Source of the DNA: Faeciplasma sp048393055
GTDB lineage: Bacteria; Bacillota; Clostridia; Oscillospirales; Ruminococcaceae
NCBI GenBank assembly: GCA_048393055.1
Contig: DBFJJS010000010.1
Coordinates: forward strand, 310,001 to 374,000
Direction: 5' to 3'
DNA length: 64,000 nucleotides
Shown piece by piece: positions 7,826 to 16,843 of the stretch (the first letter of the stretch is position 1; every line of letters starts with the position of its first letter). The notes beneath the pieces were generated by a model that worked only from the letters and a program-made list of their open reading frames with translations, ran no database searches and was not told the DNA's origin. The position numbers were made by a program, and so were the translations under genes.

Positions 7826-8128
7826 ATGGCAAAGTCGGCAAATCTGTACGCACGCATCGAGCCGGAGGTAAAGGAACAGGCGGAAGCCATCCTGAACGCC
7901 CTGGGCATCCCGGCGTCCAATGCCATCACCATGTTTTATAAGCAGGTCATTTTACAGCGGGGCCTGCCCTTTGAGGTCAAGCTGCCGGAGCATCCTCTGG
8001 ATGTAAGCCGCATGACCGCTGAACAGCTGGATACCGAACTGGAAAAGGGTTATGCTCAGATGAAGGCTGGCCAGACAATCCCGGCAAAGCAGGCGTTTGA
8101 CGATCTGCGGGGAGAACTTGGTGTATGA
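7826..8128 (+). CDS. RelB/DinJ-family antitoxin
   Basis: 100-aa antitoxin of a type II pair. The N-terminus (MAKSANLYARIEPEVKEQAE, then AILNALGIPASNAITMFYKQ) is the ribbon-helix-helix DNA-binding domain typical of RelB/DinJ. The C-terminal region after PFEVKLPEHPLD is the toxin-wrapping part. The frame is open from 7718, but AAAGGAG (7811-7817) fixes ATG 7826. The 3' end overlaps the toxin gene by 4 nt (ATGA), the usual coupled layout. Expected to repress the promoter at 7755-7783. Confidence 0.9.
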   Translation: MAKSANLYARIEPEVKEQAEAILNALGIPASNAITMFYKQVILQRGLPFEVKLPEHPLDVSRMTAEQLDTELEKGYAQMKAGQTIPAKQAFDDLRGELGV

Positions 8129-8445
8129 GTTATGAGGTAACTTTGACCCCGGAAGCCAAGCGCGACTTGCGGGAAATCTACCGCTACATTGCGGTGGATC
8201 TGCAGTCCGAGCAGAACGCCAATGGTCAGCTGGACCGTTTGGAGGAGAACATCCTCAAGCTGGATGAGATGCCGGAACGGTTCCGGGTCTACGACCGGGA
8301 GCCATGGCGCAGCCGGAACCTGCGGATCATGCCAGTAGACAATTACCTGGTGTTCTACATTCCGGACCACCAGGCAGAGACCGTCACGGTGCTCCGTGTG
8401 ATGTACGGCGGACGGGATATTGACGCACAGCTTGGGAAACTGTAA
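8125..8445 (+). CDS. RelE/ParE-family toxin
   Basis: 106-aa protein of the RelE/ParE fold: MSYEVTLTPEAKRDLREIYR, then IAVDLQSEQNA, LEENILKLDEMPERF, LRIMPVDNYLVFYI and VTVLRVMYGGRDID. The C-terminal RVMYGGRD block is the usual family ending. RelE members cut ribosome-bound mRNA, whereas ParE members poison gyrase; sequence alone does not decide which applies. The length and pattern are intact, so it is probably active. Tandem terminators follow immediately. Confidence 0.9.
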   Translation: MSYEVTLTPEAKRDLREIYRYIAVDLQSEQNANGQLDRLEENILKLDEMPERFRVYDREPWRSRNLRIMPVDNYLVFYIPDHQAETVTVLRVMYGGRDIDAQLGKL

Positions 8446-8466
8446 ACATCTAAATATTGCTGTGGA

Positions 8467-8519
8467 AAGAGTCGAGTAATCGGCTCTTTTCTTTTGCCTG
8501 GAGAAATCCGGGCTTTTTT
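8467..8519 (+). terminator. Two tandem rho-independent terminators after the toxin gene
   Basis: First hairpin: AAGAGTCGA (8467-8475) with TCGGCTCTT (8480-8488), loop GTAA, followed by TTCTTTT. Second hairpin: GCCTGGA (8496-8502) with TCCGGGC (8507-8513), loop GAAA, followed by TTTTTT (8514-8519). Both face the tape measure gene, whose ribosome site begins only about 10 nt later. Confidence 0.8.
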
Positions 8520-8546
8520 ATGCCATTTCGAAGGAGGTGACCACGG

Positions 8547-11159
8547 ATGGCGGATAACTTTGGCCTGAAAATCGGGCTTGAGGGCGAAAAAGAATTCAAG
8601 AAGGCGCTGGCGGACATTAACCAGTCCTTCAAAGTCCTCGGCTCTGAAATGAAGGTCGTTCAGTCTCAATTTGATAAAAACGATAACTCCGTGGAAGCCC
8701 TCACTGCCCGGAACCAGGTGCTGGGCAAGGAGATCGATGCCCAAAAGAAAAAGATCGAAACCTTGCGCAAGGCGCTGGAGAACGCTTCTACCTCTTTCGG
8801 GGAGAATGACCGGCGCACCCAGCAGTGGCAGATCCAGCTCAATAACGCCCAGGCCGCTCTGAACAATATGGAGCGGGAGCTTGACCAGAACCAGAGAGCC
8901 ATCGACTCCATGGGCAGTGAGATGCAGGACGCCGCACAGCAAACGGACAAGTTTGGCGATGAGATCGATGATGCCGCAGACAAAACGGACAAGGCCTCCG
9001 GCAAGCTGGAGAAGGTCGGTTCCGTCCTCAAGGGGTTGGCAGTCACGGCAGGAGCCGCTGTTGCCGCCGCTGGGGCTGCTCTGGCTGGGCTGACCAAGAG
9101 CTTCCTCGACCTGGCGGAGTCCACGCGGGAATACCGGGAGGACCAGGCCAAGCTGGACGCCGCCTTCACCACCGCCGGGTTTACGGCGGAACAGGCCGGT
9201 GAAGCCTACACCGGTTTCTACGCTATCCTGGGCGAAGAGGATCGCAGCGTGGAAGCGGTCAACCACCTCGCCAAGCTCTGCTCCACCGAGGAAGAGCTGG
9301 CACAGTGGACGGACATCGCCGCCGGCGTCTGGGCCACCTTCGGGGACAGCCTCCCCATCGAGGGTTTGACCGAAGCTGCCAACGAAACCGCCAAAACCGG
9401 CACCATTACCGGCCAGCTGGCGGATGCGCTGAACTGGGCGGGTGTAAACGAAGAAGCCTTCCAATCGGCGCTGGATGGGTGCAGTTCCGAACAGGAGCGC
9501 GCCGCACTCATTACAGATACACTCAACGGCCTTTATCAGGAAGCGGCGGAAAACTACAAAACCCTCAATGGGGATGTGATGGAAGCCCAGCGCGCTCAGG
9601 CGCTTCTCACAGACGCCTATGCCCAGCTGGGCGCCATTGCCGAACCCATTATGATGACACTGAAAACCATGGCGGCGGATCTGCTCACTTCCATGATCCC
9701 CTTCGTTTCCTTCATGGGCGAGGGGCTGCAGGGCGTTCTGAATGGTACCGCCGGCGCCGCCGAGACCTTTGCCGAAGGCATCTCCGGCCTGGTAAATGTG
9801 CTGATGGAGAAGCTCTCCACCATTGTCCCGGTCATCGGGGAAGCAATCCTCGCCAGCTTGCCAGTGCTGCTGGAAGCCGGGGTGAATATCATCGCAACCC
9901 TTGTCACCGGCATCGTGAACGCACTGCCCCAGCTGGCTGCCGCCGCCCTTTCCATTGTTCTCCAGCTCATCACCAGCCTGACCGAGCTGGCACCGCAGCT
10001 TTTGCAGGCGGCGATGCAGGTGGTGGCAACCCTGGCTTCCGGCATTGCTTCCGCATTGCCTCAGCTGGTTCCCACCATTGTGCAGATGGTGGTTCAGATC
10101 TGTCAGGCCCTCATTGCCAACCTGCCCCTCATCCTGGACGCGGCGCTTCAGCTGGTCACGGGGCTGGCACAGGGTATTCTCAACGCACTGCCGGTACTTA
10201 TCGCGGCCCTGCCGGAAATCATCAACGGCATCGTGACGTTCCTGCTGAACTCTATCCCGCAGATCATTGAAACGGGCATCCAGCTTCTGACCTCGCTGGT
10301 GGTGGCTCTGCCGGAGATTATCACCGCCATTGTCGCGGCTATTCCTCAAATCATCGAGGGCATTGTCACCGCTGTTTTGAACTCCATCCCGCAGATTATT
10401 CAGGCGGGTATCGACCTGCTGGTGTCGCTGATTCAGGCACTTCCTCAGATTATTACTACCATTGTGGCTGCAATCCCAGAAATCATCACCGGTATTGTGA
10501 ATGCCCTCATCAACAGCATTCCCCAAATTATCCAGGCCGGTGTGGAACTGTTGGTGTCCCTGATTGCGAACCTCCCGACCATCATCGTGGAGATTGTGAA
10601 GGCAGTCCCGCAGATTATCGCGGGGATTGTTTCGGCTCTCGCTCAGGGAGTCTCCCAGATCGCCGAGGTGGGCGCCAATCTGGTTCGCGGCCTGTGGCAG
10701 GGCATCCAGTCTTTGGCAGGGTGGATTTGGGATAAAGTCTCCGGCTGGATCTCCGGCATTTGGGACGGTATCTTGAACTTCTTTGGCATCAACTCACCCT
10801 CCAAGGAAATGGCCTGGGTAGGCGAAATGCTGGTGAAGGGTCTTGCCGGTTCCATTGATGACAACGGCGGTCAGGCGGTGAAAGCCGCCGTGGGGATGAG
10901 TAAGGACATTAACGGGGTCATGCAGGGTCTTGCCAAGGATATGACCACGGCGCTGCCCACAGATTTCTCCGTAAAAGGCAGCGTGGAAAGCGCAATGTCC
11001 TCCGCTGCTTCTGCCGGCGCTGGGAAGAGCGGCTTCGTCCTGCAGCTCAACATCGGCACCTTCAACAACTATACCAATGAGGACATCCGGCAGCTCACCA
11101 ATGAAATCATGGTGACCGCAGGCCAGTTTGCCAAGCGGAAAGGGGTGGTTTTCGCGTGA
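8547..11159 (+). CDS. Phage tail tape measure protein
   Basis: 870-aa tail-length ruler. The N-terminal ~180 residues are a charged coiled coil (EGEKEFKKALADINQSFKVL, then NQVLGKEIDAQKKKIETLRK), followed by a hydrophobic Ala/Gly-rich segment. The middle (about 435-705) is a long Leu/Ile/Pro-rich array with an 11-residue rhythm, including three near-identical 44-residue copies. The C-terminus carries the conserved WIWDKVSGWISGIWDGILNFFGINSPSKEM block common in Firmicutes tape measures. GAAGGAGGTGA precedes ATG 8547. It must be transcribed through, or downstream of, the toxin-antitoxin cassette and its terminators. A 723-aa open frame on the opposite strand is a shadow of this gene. Confidence 0.93.
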   Translation: MADNFGLKIGLEGEKEFKKALADINQSFKVLGSEMKVVQSQFDKNDNSVEALTARNQVLGKEIDAQKKKIETLRKALENASTSFGENDRRTQQWQIQLNNAQAALNNMERELDQNQRAIDSMGSEMQDAAQQTDKFGDEIDDAADKTDKASGKLEKVGSVLKGLAVTAGAAVAAAGAALAGLTKSFLDLAESTREYREDQAKLDAAFTTAGFTAEQAGEAYTGFYAILGEEDRSVEAVNHLAKLCSTEEELAQWTDIAAGVWATFGDSLPIEGLTEAANETAKTGTITGQLADALNWAGVNEEAFQSALDGCSSEQERAALITDTLNGLYQEAAENYKTLNGDVMEAQRAQALLTDAYAQLGAIAEPIMMTLKTMAADLLTSMIPFVSFMGEGLQGVLNGTAGAAETFAEGISGLVNVLMEKLSTIVPVIGEAILASLPVLLEAGVNIIATLVTGIVNALPQLAAAALSIVLQLITSLTELAPQLLQAAMQVVATLASGIASALPQLVPTIVQMVVQICQALIANLPLILDAALQLVTGLAQGILNALPVLIAALPEIINGIVTFLLNSIPQIIETGIQLLTSLVVALPEIITAIVAAIPQIIEGIVTAVLNSIPQIIQAGIDLLVSLIQALPQIITTIVAAIPEIITGIVNALINSIPQIIQAGVELLVSLIANLPTIIVEIVKAVPQIIAGIVSALAQGVSQIAEVGANLVRGLWQGIQSLAGWIWDKVSGWISGIWDGILNFFGINSPSKEMAWVGEMLVKGLAGSIDDNGGQAVKAAVGMSKDINGVMQGLAKDMTTALPTDFSVKGSVESAMSSAASAGAGKSGFVLQLNIGTFNNYTNEDIRQLTNEIMVTAGQFAKRKGVVFA
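10251..10646 (+). repeat. Three tandem 132-nt repeats inside the tape measure gene
   Basis: Copies at 10251-10382, 10383-10514 and 10515-10646 encode 44 residues each (tape measure residues about 569-700), starting SIPQIIETGI, SIPQIIQAGI and SIPQIIQAGV. Each splits into four 11-residue units with Pro at regular places. More degenerate units extend upstream to about residue 435. Confidence 0.8.
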
Positions 11160-11887
11160 ACTATTTTGTGTATAACGGGATTTCTTCTCTGGATATGGGG
11201 CTTCGCATTGAGAGCAAGAATGTCTTTTCCGCCCCGGAGTACGATGTGACTTTCCAGTCTATCCCCGGCAGGAACGGCGACCTCATCCTGCCCAATGGCC
11301 GCTACCCAAACGTTCAGGTGACCTATTCAGTCTTTCTCCCGGCAAAGTCCATCGCTGAGTTGTCCGAGAAGATCACCAAGGTCAAGGCGTGGCTCTATGG
11401 GGAGCAGAACGCCTACCACACCCTGTCCGACAGCTACGATACCCTCTACACCCGGAAGGCGGTATATTATGGGAGCCTGGACATCGAGGATCAGCTCAAC
11501 CGTATCGGTGTATTTACCGTCAGCTTCTCCTGCCATCCCTTCCGGTACAGCGTGGCAGGGGCCAATCCCATCACCCTTACCCAGTCCGGCTCCACCGTGA
11601 CCAACCCGGAGAGTTTTGAGTCTCTGCCCATTCTTACCCTCACCGGGGAAGGGACAGTGACCCTGACCATTCAAGGCGGTGGGCAGAACAAGAGCTGGGT
11701 CTTCACTGGGCTTGACGGGAGCATTGTCTGCGACAGTGAGCAGATGAATTTTTACTCCGGTACGACCCCTATGAACGACAAAGTCAGCGGTGATGGGTTT
11801 CCCAGGCTGCAGCCCGGAGTCAACACCATATCCTGGACAGGCACGGTAAGCAGTCTGGTGATTCAGCCGAGGTGGGTGACGCTATGA
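11156..11887 (+). CDS. Distal tail protein (Dit)
   Basis: 243-aa baseplate hub of siphoviruses. The N-terminal half (NYFVYNGISSLDMGLRIESK, IPGRNGDLILPNGRYPNVQV) is the Sipho_tail ring domain; the C-terminal galectin-like half starts around residue 150. Starts at GTG 11156 overlapping the tape measure stop, so it is coupled to it. Its own stop overlaps the next start as ATGA. Confidence 0.88.
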   Translation: MNYFVYNGISSLDMGLRIESKNVFSAPEYDVTFQSIPGRNGDLILPNGRYPNVQVTYSVFLPAKSIAELSEKITKVKAWLYGEQNAYHTLSDSYDTLYTRKAVYYGSLDIEDQLNRIGVFTVSFSCHPFRYSVAGANPITLTQSGSTVTNPESFESLPILTLTGEGTVTLTIQGGGQNKSWVFTGLDGSIVCDSEQMNFYSGTTPMNDKVSGDGFPRLQPGVNTISWTGTVSSLVIQPRWVTL

Positions 11888-14277
11888 TTCCGGTTCTATT
11901 CAAAGCAAATGCAGTGGATTTCTCCACTTTTGGCATCGGCGTTCTGGCGGACTGTATTTCCTGCGAGGTAACCGAGGAGCGAAACGGCGCCTATGAGCTG
12001 GTGCTCCAATATCCCATTACGGGGCGAAACTATGGGGAGCTGTCCTCAGAGCGGATCATCAAGGCCAAGCCTAACGACACCGCAGATGACCAGGCATTTC
12101 GCATCTACCGCATTACCACACCCATCGATGGGGTGGTAACGGTGTATGCTCAGCACATCTCCTATGACCTCTCCAACATTGCTGCACTGACCTGGTCCAG
12201 CGAGAGTATTTCTCCCTCTCTGGCCATGGAGCGTGTATTCCAAAATACCGCGACCACCCACAATTTCACCTGTCAGACCGACTACACCGAGGCAAAGCCC
12301 TTCTCCGTTACAAAGCCCCAGAGTGTCCGCGCCTGTCTGGGCGGCGTGGCGGGTTCCTTTTTGGATTTATGGGGCGGCGAGTATGAGTGGGACAACTTTC
12401 ATGTCATCCACCACCAGGGGCGCGGCCAGCATACCGGCGTGGTGATCGAGTATGGCAAAAACCTCACCGAGCTGGAGCACGACAGCGACACCACCGAGGT
12501 CTACACCGACCTTCTGCCTTATGCGGTAATCTCCGGTGAGGACGGGAGCGAAACGGTGGTCACTCTCACCGAGGTGCTGCTGCCTATTTCTGAAACCACA
12601 CTGTCCCAGCGTAAGACCGTCATCCGGGATTTCACCGACAGCTTTGGAGAGGAAGAAGCCATCACCGAGGATGCTCTACGCACCAAGGCGCTGACCTATC
12701 TGGAGAACAATCCATTGGGCGTTGAAGTTCCAACGCTTACCGTTTCTTTCGAACCGCTCTGGAAGCAGCCGGAGTACGCCGCCGTGCTGGAGCGGGTGTC
12801 CCTCTGCGATACCGTGACCATCCGCCATTCTGTTCTGGGCATCACTGCCAAGTCCAAGGTCATCACCACAGTCTACGACACCCTGGCGGAAAAGTATGTG
12901 TCCATCACCCTGGGCAGCGCAAAGGCAAACCTGCTGAACAACGTCTCGGACGCCCAGGCCAGCGCCGAGGAAGCGGCTGAAAAAGCCGGACATTTCCCCG
13001 CACTGATAGGCTCCGCCATCCAGAACGCCACAGACCGCATCACCGGCCAGACGGGCGGCTATGTTGTGCTTCATACCGACAGCGAAACAGGTATGCCCTA
13101 CGAACTGCTGATTTTAGACCAGCCCTCCATAGAGGATGCGGTCAATGTCTGGCGTTGGAATGTGGAGGGGCTGGGGTTTTCCAGCAATGGCTACAACGGC
13201 CCCTATGAAACCGCCATCACCGCCGATGGGCAGATTGTGGCGGATTTCATTACCTCCGGTTCTCTCATCGCCAATATCATCAAGGCTGGGGTAATTCAAT
13301 CCCAGGACGGTTCCTCCTGGTGGGATTTGGAGAGCGGCGAGGTCATGTTCAGCGCCTATGCCACCACCGATTCCTTGGAGGAGGTCAGCGGACGGGTCAG
13401 CCAGTTTCAGCAATCCATTGATGGCCTGAACAGCTTTGTTGCAGACCTCACCGAATCGGTAGAGGGTGTTACTGGCGAGCTGACGGAAGAGCAGGAAAAC
13501 CTCCGGCTTCTGGAAGGCCAGATGTCTCAGCTTCAGCAGTCGGTGGACGGGCTGTCCATCACCATGCAGGAGCAGTACAGCGGAGGTATCAACTTTATCC
13601 GCAACTCAGCCGGGCTGAATGGGCTTTCCGATGACTGGACGTACGCCGGAACCATCACCGCCCAGCAGGGCGCGGAAACCAAGAACAGCACCGTCTCCAA
13701 CTCCTGTTTCCAGCTGAACGCATACAGCACACTGACCCAGGTGGTGGATACCATCGTGCCGGGGCAGGCGTACCGGCTGACGGTGAAGGCCAAAAAGACA
13801 TCCACCTACAATGCCTATGTCCGTGCCACCATCAACGGCGATACGGAAATCGACCTGCTCAACACCTCCGAAACCTTCGAGTGGACGGAATATTCCGCCC
13901 TGCTGCCGGATGTGCAGGACAGCGTCATCACCATCAAGATCTACTCCCGTGACGCCAGCCTGTTCGTCTCGGACATCATGCTGACGGAGGGGGCATCTTT
14001 TCACAAATGGACGCCGGCGCCCAATGAGATTTACACCTCCGAGGTGAAGATCGACCGGCGCGGCATTGAGGTTTCCAATGCGGACTCCGCCCAGCGGACG
14101 GTCATCAACAACACGGAGTTTTCCGGCTACTACAACGAGGAGAAGATCTTTTCCCTGAACAAGGATGAAACCATTACCAAGAAAACCACCGTGGACGGTG
14201 AGCTTATGGTAGGCAAGACGAAATTTGTCCCCATGGCCACAGCGTCCGAGGGACTGAACATCGTGATTCTGGATTAA
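11884..14277 (+). CDS. Tail-associated lysin/receptor protein (Tal-like, prophage endopeptidase tail)
   Basis: 797-aa baseplate protein that plugs the tail tip. The N-terminal ~370 residues match the gp44/Tal hub (IPVLFKANAVDFSTFGIGVL; YELVLQYPITGRNYGELSSE). A helical linker, a segment on substrate-like 'AEEAAEKAGHFPALIGSAIQ', a coiled coil (residues ~480-560) and a C-terminal beta-rich carbohydrate-binding-like module (NSAGLNGLSDDWTYAGTITA) follow. The frame opens at GTG 11872, but GAGGTG at 11869-11874 places the start at ATG 11884, which overlaps the Dit stop. Confidence 0.85.
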   Translation: MIPVLFKANAVDFSTFGIGVLADCISCEVTEERNGAYELVLQYPITGRNYGELSSERIIKAKPNDTADDQAFRIYRITTPIDGVVTVYAQHISYDLSNIAALTWSSESISPSLAMERVFQNTATTHNFTCQTDYTEAKPFSVTKPQSVRACLGGVAGSFLDLWGGEYEWDNFHVIHHQGRGQHTGVVIEYGKNLTELEHDSDTTEVYTDLLPYAVISGEDGSETVVTLTEVLLPISETTLSQRKTVIRDFTDSFGEEEAITEDALRTKALTYLENNPLGVEVPTLTVSFEPLWKQPEYAAVLERVSLCDTVTIRHSVLGITAKSKVITTVYDTLAEKYVSITLGSAKANLLNNVSDAQASAEEAAEKAGHFPALIGSAIQNATDRITGQTGGYVVLHTDSETGMPYELLILDQPSIEDAVNVWRWNVEGLGFSSNGYNGPYETAITADGQIVADFITSGSLIANIIKAGVIQSQDGSSWWDLESGEVMFSAYATTDSLEEVSGRVSQFQQSIDGLNSFVADLTESVEGVTGELTEEQENLRLLEGQMSQLQQSVDGLSITMQEQYSGGINFIRNSAGLNGLSDDWTYAGTITAQQGAETKNSTVSNSCFQLNAYSTLTQVVDTIVPGQAYRLTVKAKKTSTYNAYVRATINGDTEIDLLNTSETFEWTEYSALLPDVQDSVITIKIYSRDASLFVSDIMLTEGASFHKWTPAPNEIYTSEVKIDRRGIEVSNADSAQRTVINNTEFSGYYNEEKIFSLNKDETITKKTTVDGELMVGKTKFVPMATASEGLNIVILD

Positions 14278-14290
14278 GGAGGTGGGCGGT

Positions 14291-16834
14291 ACGGCGCTCA
14301 GCGGCACATTTCAAAAATATCCGGTTTCCAGCTTTGGCCTTTACTGCGAATGGAGCGGTACGCAGAGCATCACAGGAAACTACACGGATGTAACCCTCAA
14401 AGTTTATCTTTCCTACTATACCCTCGAAGTGGGCGCTCGAAGCGACTCCACCATCTCCATCAATGGCGTGAGTGAAACCTATACCGCGCCCGCCATTGAC
14501 GATTACAGTAGCGGTTGGAAAAAGAAGCTGTTGAAAACCAAAACGGTGCGCGTCAGCCACAATGCGGATGGTACGAAATCCGGCGTGGTTTTGTCCGCGT
14601 CCTGGCGTTTTTCCGGCACCTATTCCGGTGTATCTATTGGAACCATTACGGCTTCCACCACCGTCACCCTCAACAGCATTGACCGCTCCGCACCCACGGT
14701 GTCCTGCTCGGTTTCCAACATCACCGCCAACGGCTTCACGATTTCCGCATCGTCCTCGGCCACATCGGACATCTGGCAATACAGTCTGAACGGCGGCACT
14801 TCCTGGACGCAGTTCTCCACCACGGCGGGCACCAGCGCCAGCGTCACTCTTTCCTCGCTTTCTCCCAACACCACTTACTCGGTTCGGGTACGGGCGAGAA
14901 AGCGCACAAACCAGGTGTATGGCACCTCTTCCACGGTATCCGCAAAAACGCTGGGCGGAGCGGTGATCTTGAGCTGCGGCAGCTTTTCGGCGGACGCAGC
15001 AACCGTCAGCCTTTCTCTGCGGGTTACCGTGTATAACTCCGCCTACACCAATTACATCACCATCAAAAACGGTTCCACGACCTATCTGTCCCTGGCGGGG
15101 CGCGTCTGGTCGGCGGGAACAGCTTACCGCTCTATTACGCTGACCGCTTCGGAACGGACAACCCTCCTGAACTCCATGGCCAGCGTCAAGTCCTTCACGG
15201 CGACCATTGAGCTGGTCACCAAGAGCGGAAGTACGCAGATCGGAAACGCATCTACCTGTACCTGCACCATCAGTACGTCCGCATCGAATTCCGGCCCGAC
15301 ACTTTCCGGTTTCACCTTTGCGGACAGTTATTCTACCACCACCGCCATCACGGAGAATAACCAGGTGCTCATCCAGGACTACTCCCGTTTGACGGTCACC
15401 CCCGGAACCGCCACCGCCAGGAATGGGGCGTCCATCGTCTCCTATTCGGCGGTGTGCAGCGGCGTGACGAGATCCAATACCAGCGGCGCCGCACTCTCTC
15501 TGGGAACCATCGGCACCTCCGGCACGCGGGACATTACCTTGACCGTCACCGACTCGCGGGGATACACCGCCTCGGTCACCCAGAGCGTCACCGTGGTGCC
15601 GTACTCGAAACCCAGGGTGAGTTCGGTTTCCCTTCGCCGCACCAACGACATCGAAACCGAGATGCAGCTTGTCTTTAACGGCAGCATTTCTCCCATCACG
15701 GTGGACGGGGCGCAGAAGAACAGCCTGCTCTACGTCCGCTACCGCTACAAGCTCACCAGTGCGTCCTCATATAACGCATACACCAGCATCCTCGGCTCGG
15801 TATCCGCCACCGGCTCCAGCTTTTCCTACTCCAATCTGGAATTGTGCAACCTGGACTCCGAGGCGTCCTATGACTTCCATCTGCAGATTCGGGACGAGCT
15901 GAACTCGCTGACCTCGTTGGACCTGTACTTTGTCGTTTCCCAGGGCACCCCTCTGGTGGCTCTTCGGAAAAAGATGGTGGGCATCAATACCCCAAGCCCG
16001 GAAGCGGCCCTTCATGTGGTGGGCGACACCCGCATTGAGGGGACGCTGATCCCGGATGGTATTGATTACACCTTTGACAAGCCCTACTTTGGCGTCTGCG
16101 AAACCGCCGCCGCTACACAGGCGAAGGTGGTCACCTGTGATGAGTTCAGACTGGAGAAAGGGACGCTGCTGGCAGTCCAGTTTACCTATGCCAACACCGC
16201 GTCCTCTCCCTCCATGAATGTAAACGGGACTGGGGCGATTGCCATCTGCGGCACCAACGGCTACTACGTCAACGCAAATATGTGGACAGCCAACCAGGTA
16301 GTGCATTTTGTGTATAACGGCACCTGGTGGATTGCACTCAATTGTCTCCCGGCCACCACCGCCCGGTACGGCATTACGATGCTTTCCAGCAGCGTGACAT
16401 CTACCAGCGCATCGCTGGCGGCAACGCCCTATGCGGTCAAGCGCGCTTACGACCGCAATTCCTGGACGTCCATTTCGCTGACCAACGCCCTGGCGATTGC
16501 CTACGGCGGCACCGGGGCGAACAATGCGGCATCCGCCCGGACGAACTTGGGCATCGCCGCCACGTCCCTCTACAATGGGACGCTCACCAGCGGCAGCATC
16601 ACCTTCAATTACGGCAACTACAACTTCTATGTCATTATAGGCCGGCCCAGCAGCACGGCGTCCCGTGCATCCCTGGTGGTTCCACGCATCATGCTGACCG
16701 CCTCGGCGGTCTCGTTTCAGATCGCCGATGAATCCAACTATAAATCCTTCAACCTTTCCTATTCTGGCTCCTTGGTGACTCTCGCCATCCAAGGCGGCAA
16801 TGGGCAGATCAACCGTGTATTTGGAATCAACTGA
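14291..16834 (+). CDS. Phage tail fibre / baseplate protein with Fn3-like domain (DUF859-like)
   Basis: About 847 aa, Ser/Thr-rich and beta-strand rich. Residues 1-130 form a jelly-roll-like region (YPVSSFGLYCEWSGTQSITG), followed by a fibronectin type III-like domain around 130-220 (LSSLSPNTTYSVRVRARKRT) and repeated Ig-like strands. A NTPSPEAALHVVGDTRIEG fibre-trimer motif and a GGTGANNAASARTNLGI motif, typical of phage fibres, lie near the C-terminus. No ATG is available: AAGGAGG (14276-14282) sits 8 nt before ACG 14291, which begins the family-like TALSGTFQKYP. The only standard start, GTG 14282, overlaps the Shine-Dalgarno sequence. I infer ACG initiation, or an ATG changed by one base. 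Confidence 0.85.
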   Translation, partial: TALSGTFQKYPVSSFGLYCEWSGTQSITGNYTDVTLKVYLSYYTLEVGARSDSTISINGVSETYTAPAIDDYSSGWKKKLLKTKTVRVSHNADGTKSGVVLSASWRFSGTYSGVSIGTITASTTVTLNSIDRSAPTVSCSVSNITANGFTISASSSATSDIWQYSLNGGTSWTQFSTTAGTSASVTLSSLSPNTTYSVRVRARKRTNQVYGTSSTVSAKTLGGAVILSCGSFSADAATVSLSLRVTVYNSAYTNYITIKNGSTTYLSLAGRVWSAGTAYRSITLTASERTTLLNSMASVKSFTATIELVTKSGSTQIGNASTCTCTISTSASNSGPTLSGFTFADSYSTTTAITENNQVLIQDYSRLTVTPGTATARNGASIVSYSAVCSGVTRSNTSGAALSLGTIGTSGTRDITLTVTDSRGYTASVTQSVTVVPYSKPRVSSVSLRRTNDIETEMQLVFNGSISPITVDGAQKNSLLYVRYRYKLTSASSYNAYTSILGSVSATGSSFSYSNLELCNLDSEASYDFHLQIRDELNSLTSLDLYFVVSQGTPLVALRKKMVGINTPSPEAALHVVGDTRIEGTLIPDGIDYTFDKPYFGVCETAAATQAKVVTCDEFRLEKGTLLAVQFTYANTASSPSMNVNGTGAIAICGTNGYYVNANMWTANQVVHFVYNGTWWIALNCLPATTARYGITMLSSSVTSTSASLAATPYAVKRAYDRNSWTSISLTNALAIAYGGTGANNAASARTNLGIAATSLYNGTLTSGSITFNYGNYNFYVIIGRPSSTASRASLVVPRIMLTASAVSFQIADESNYKSFNLSYSGSLVTLAIQGGNGQINRVFGIN

Positions 16835-16843
16835 GGTGCGACT

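Noticed and set aside
8355..10526. 723-aa open frame on the minus strand
   Set aside because: Lies wholly opposite the tape measure gene; Gln/Gly/His-rich low-complexity translation caused by the repeats of the real gene, with no ribosome site.
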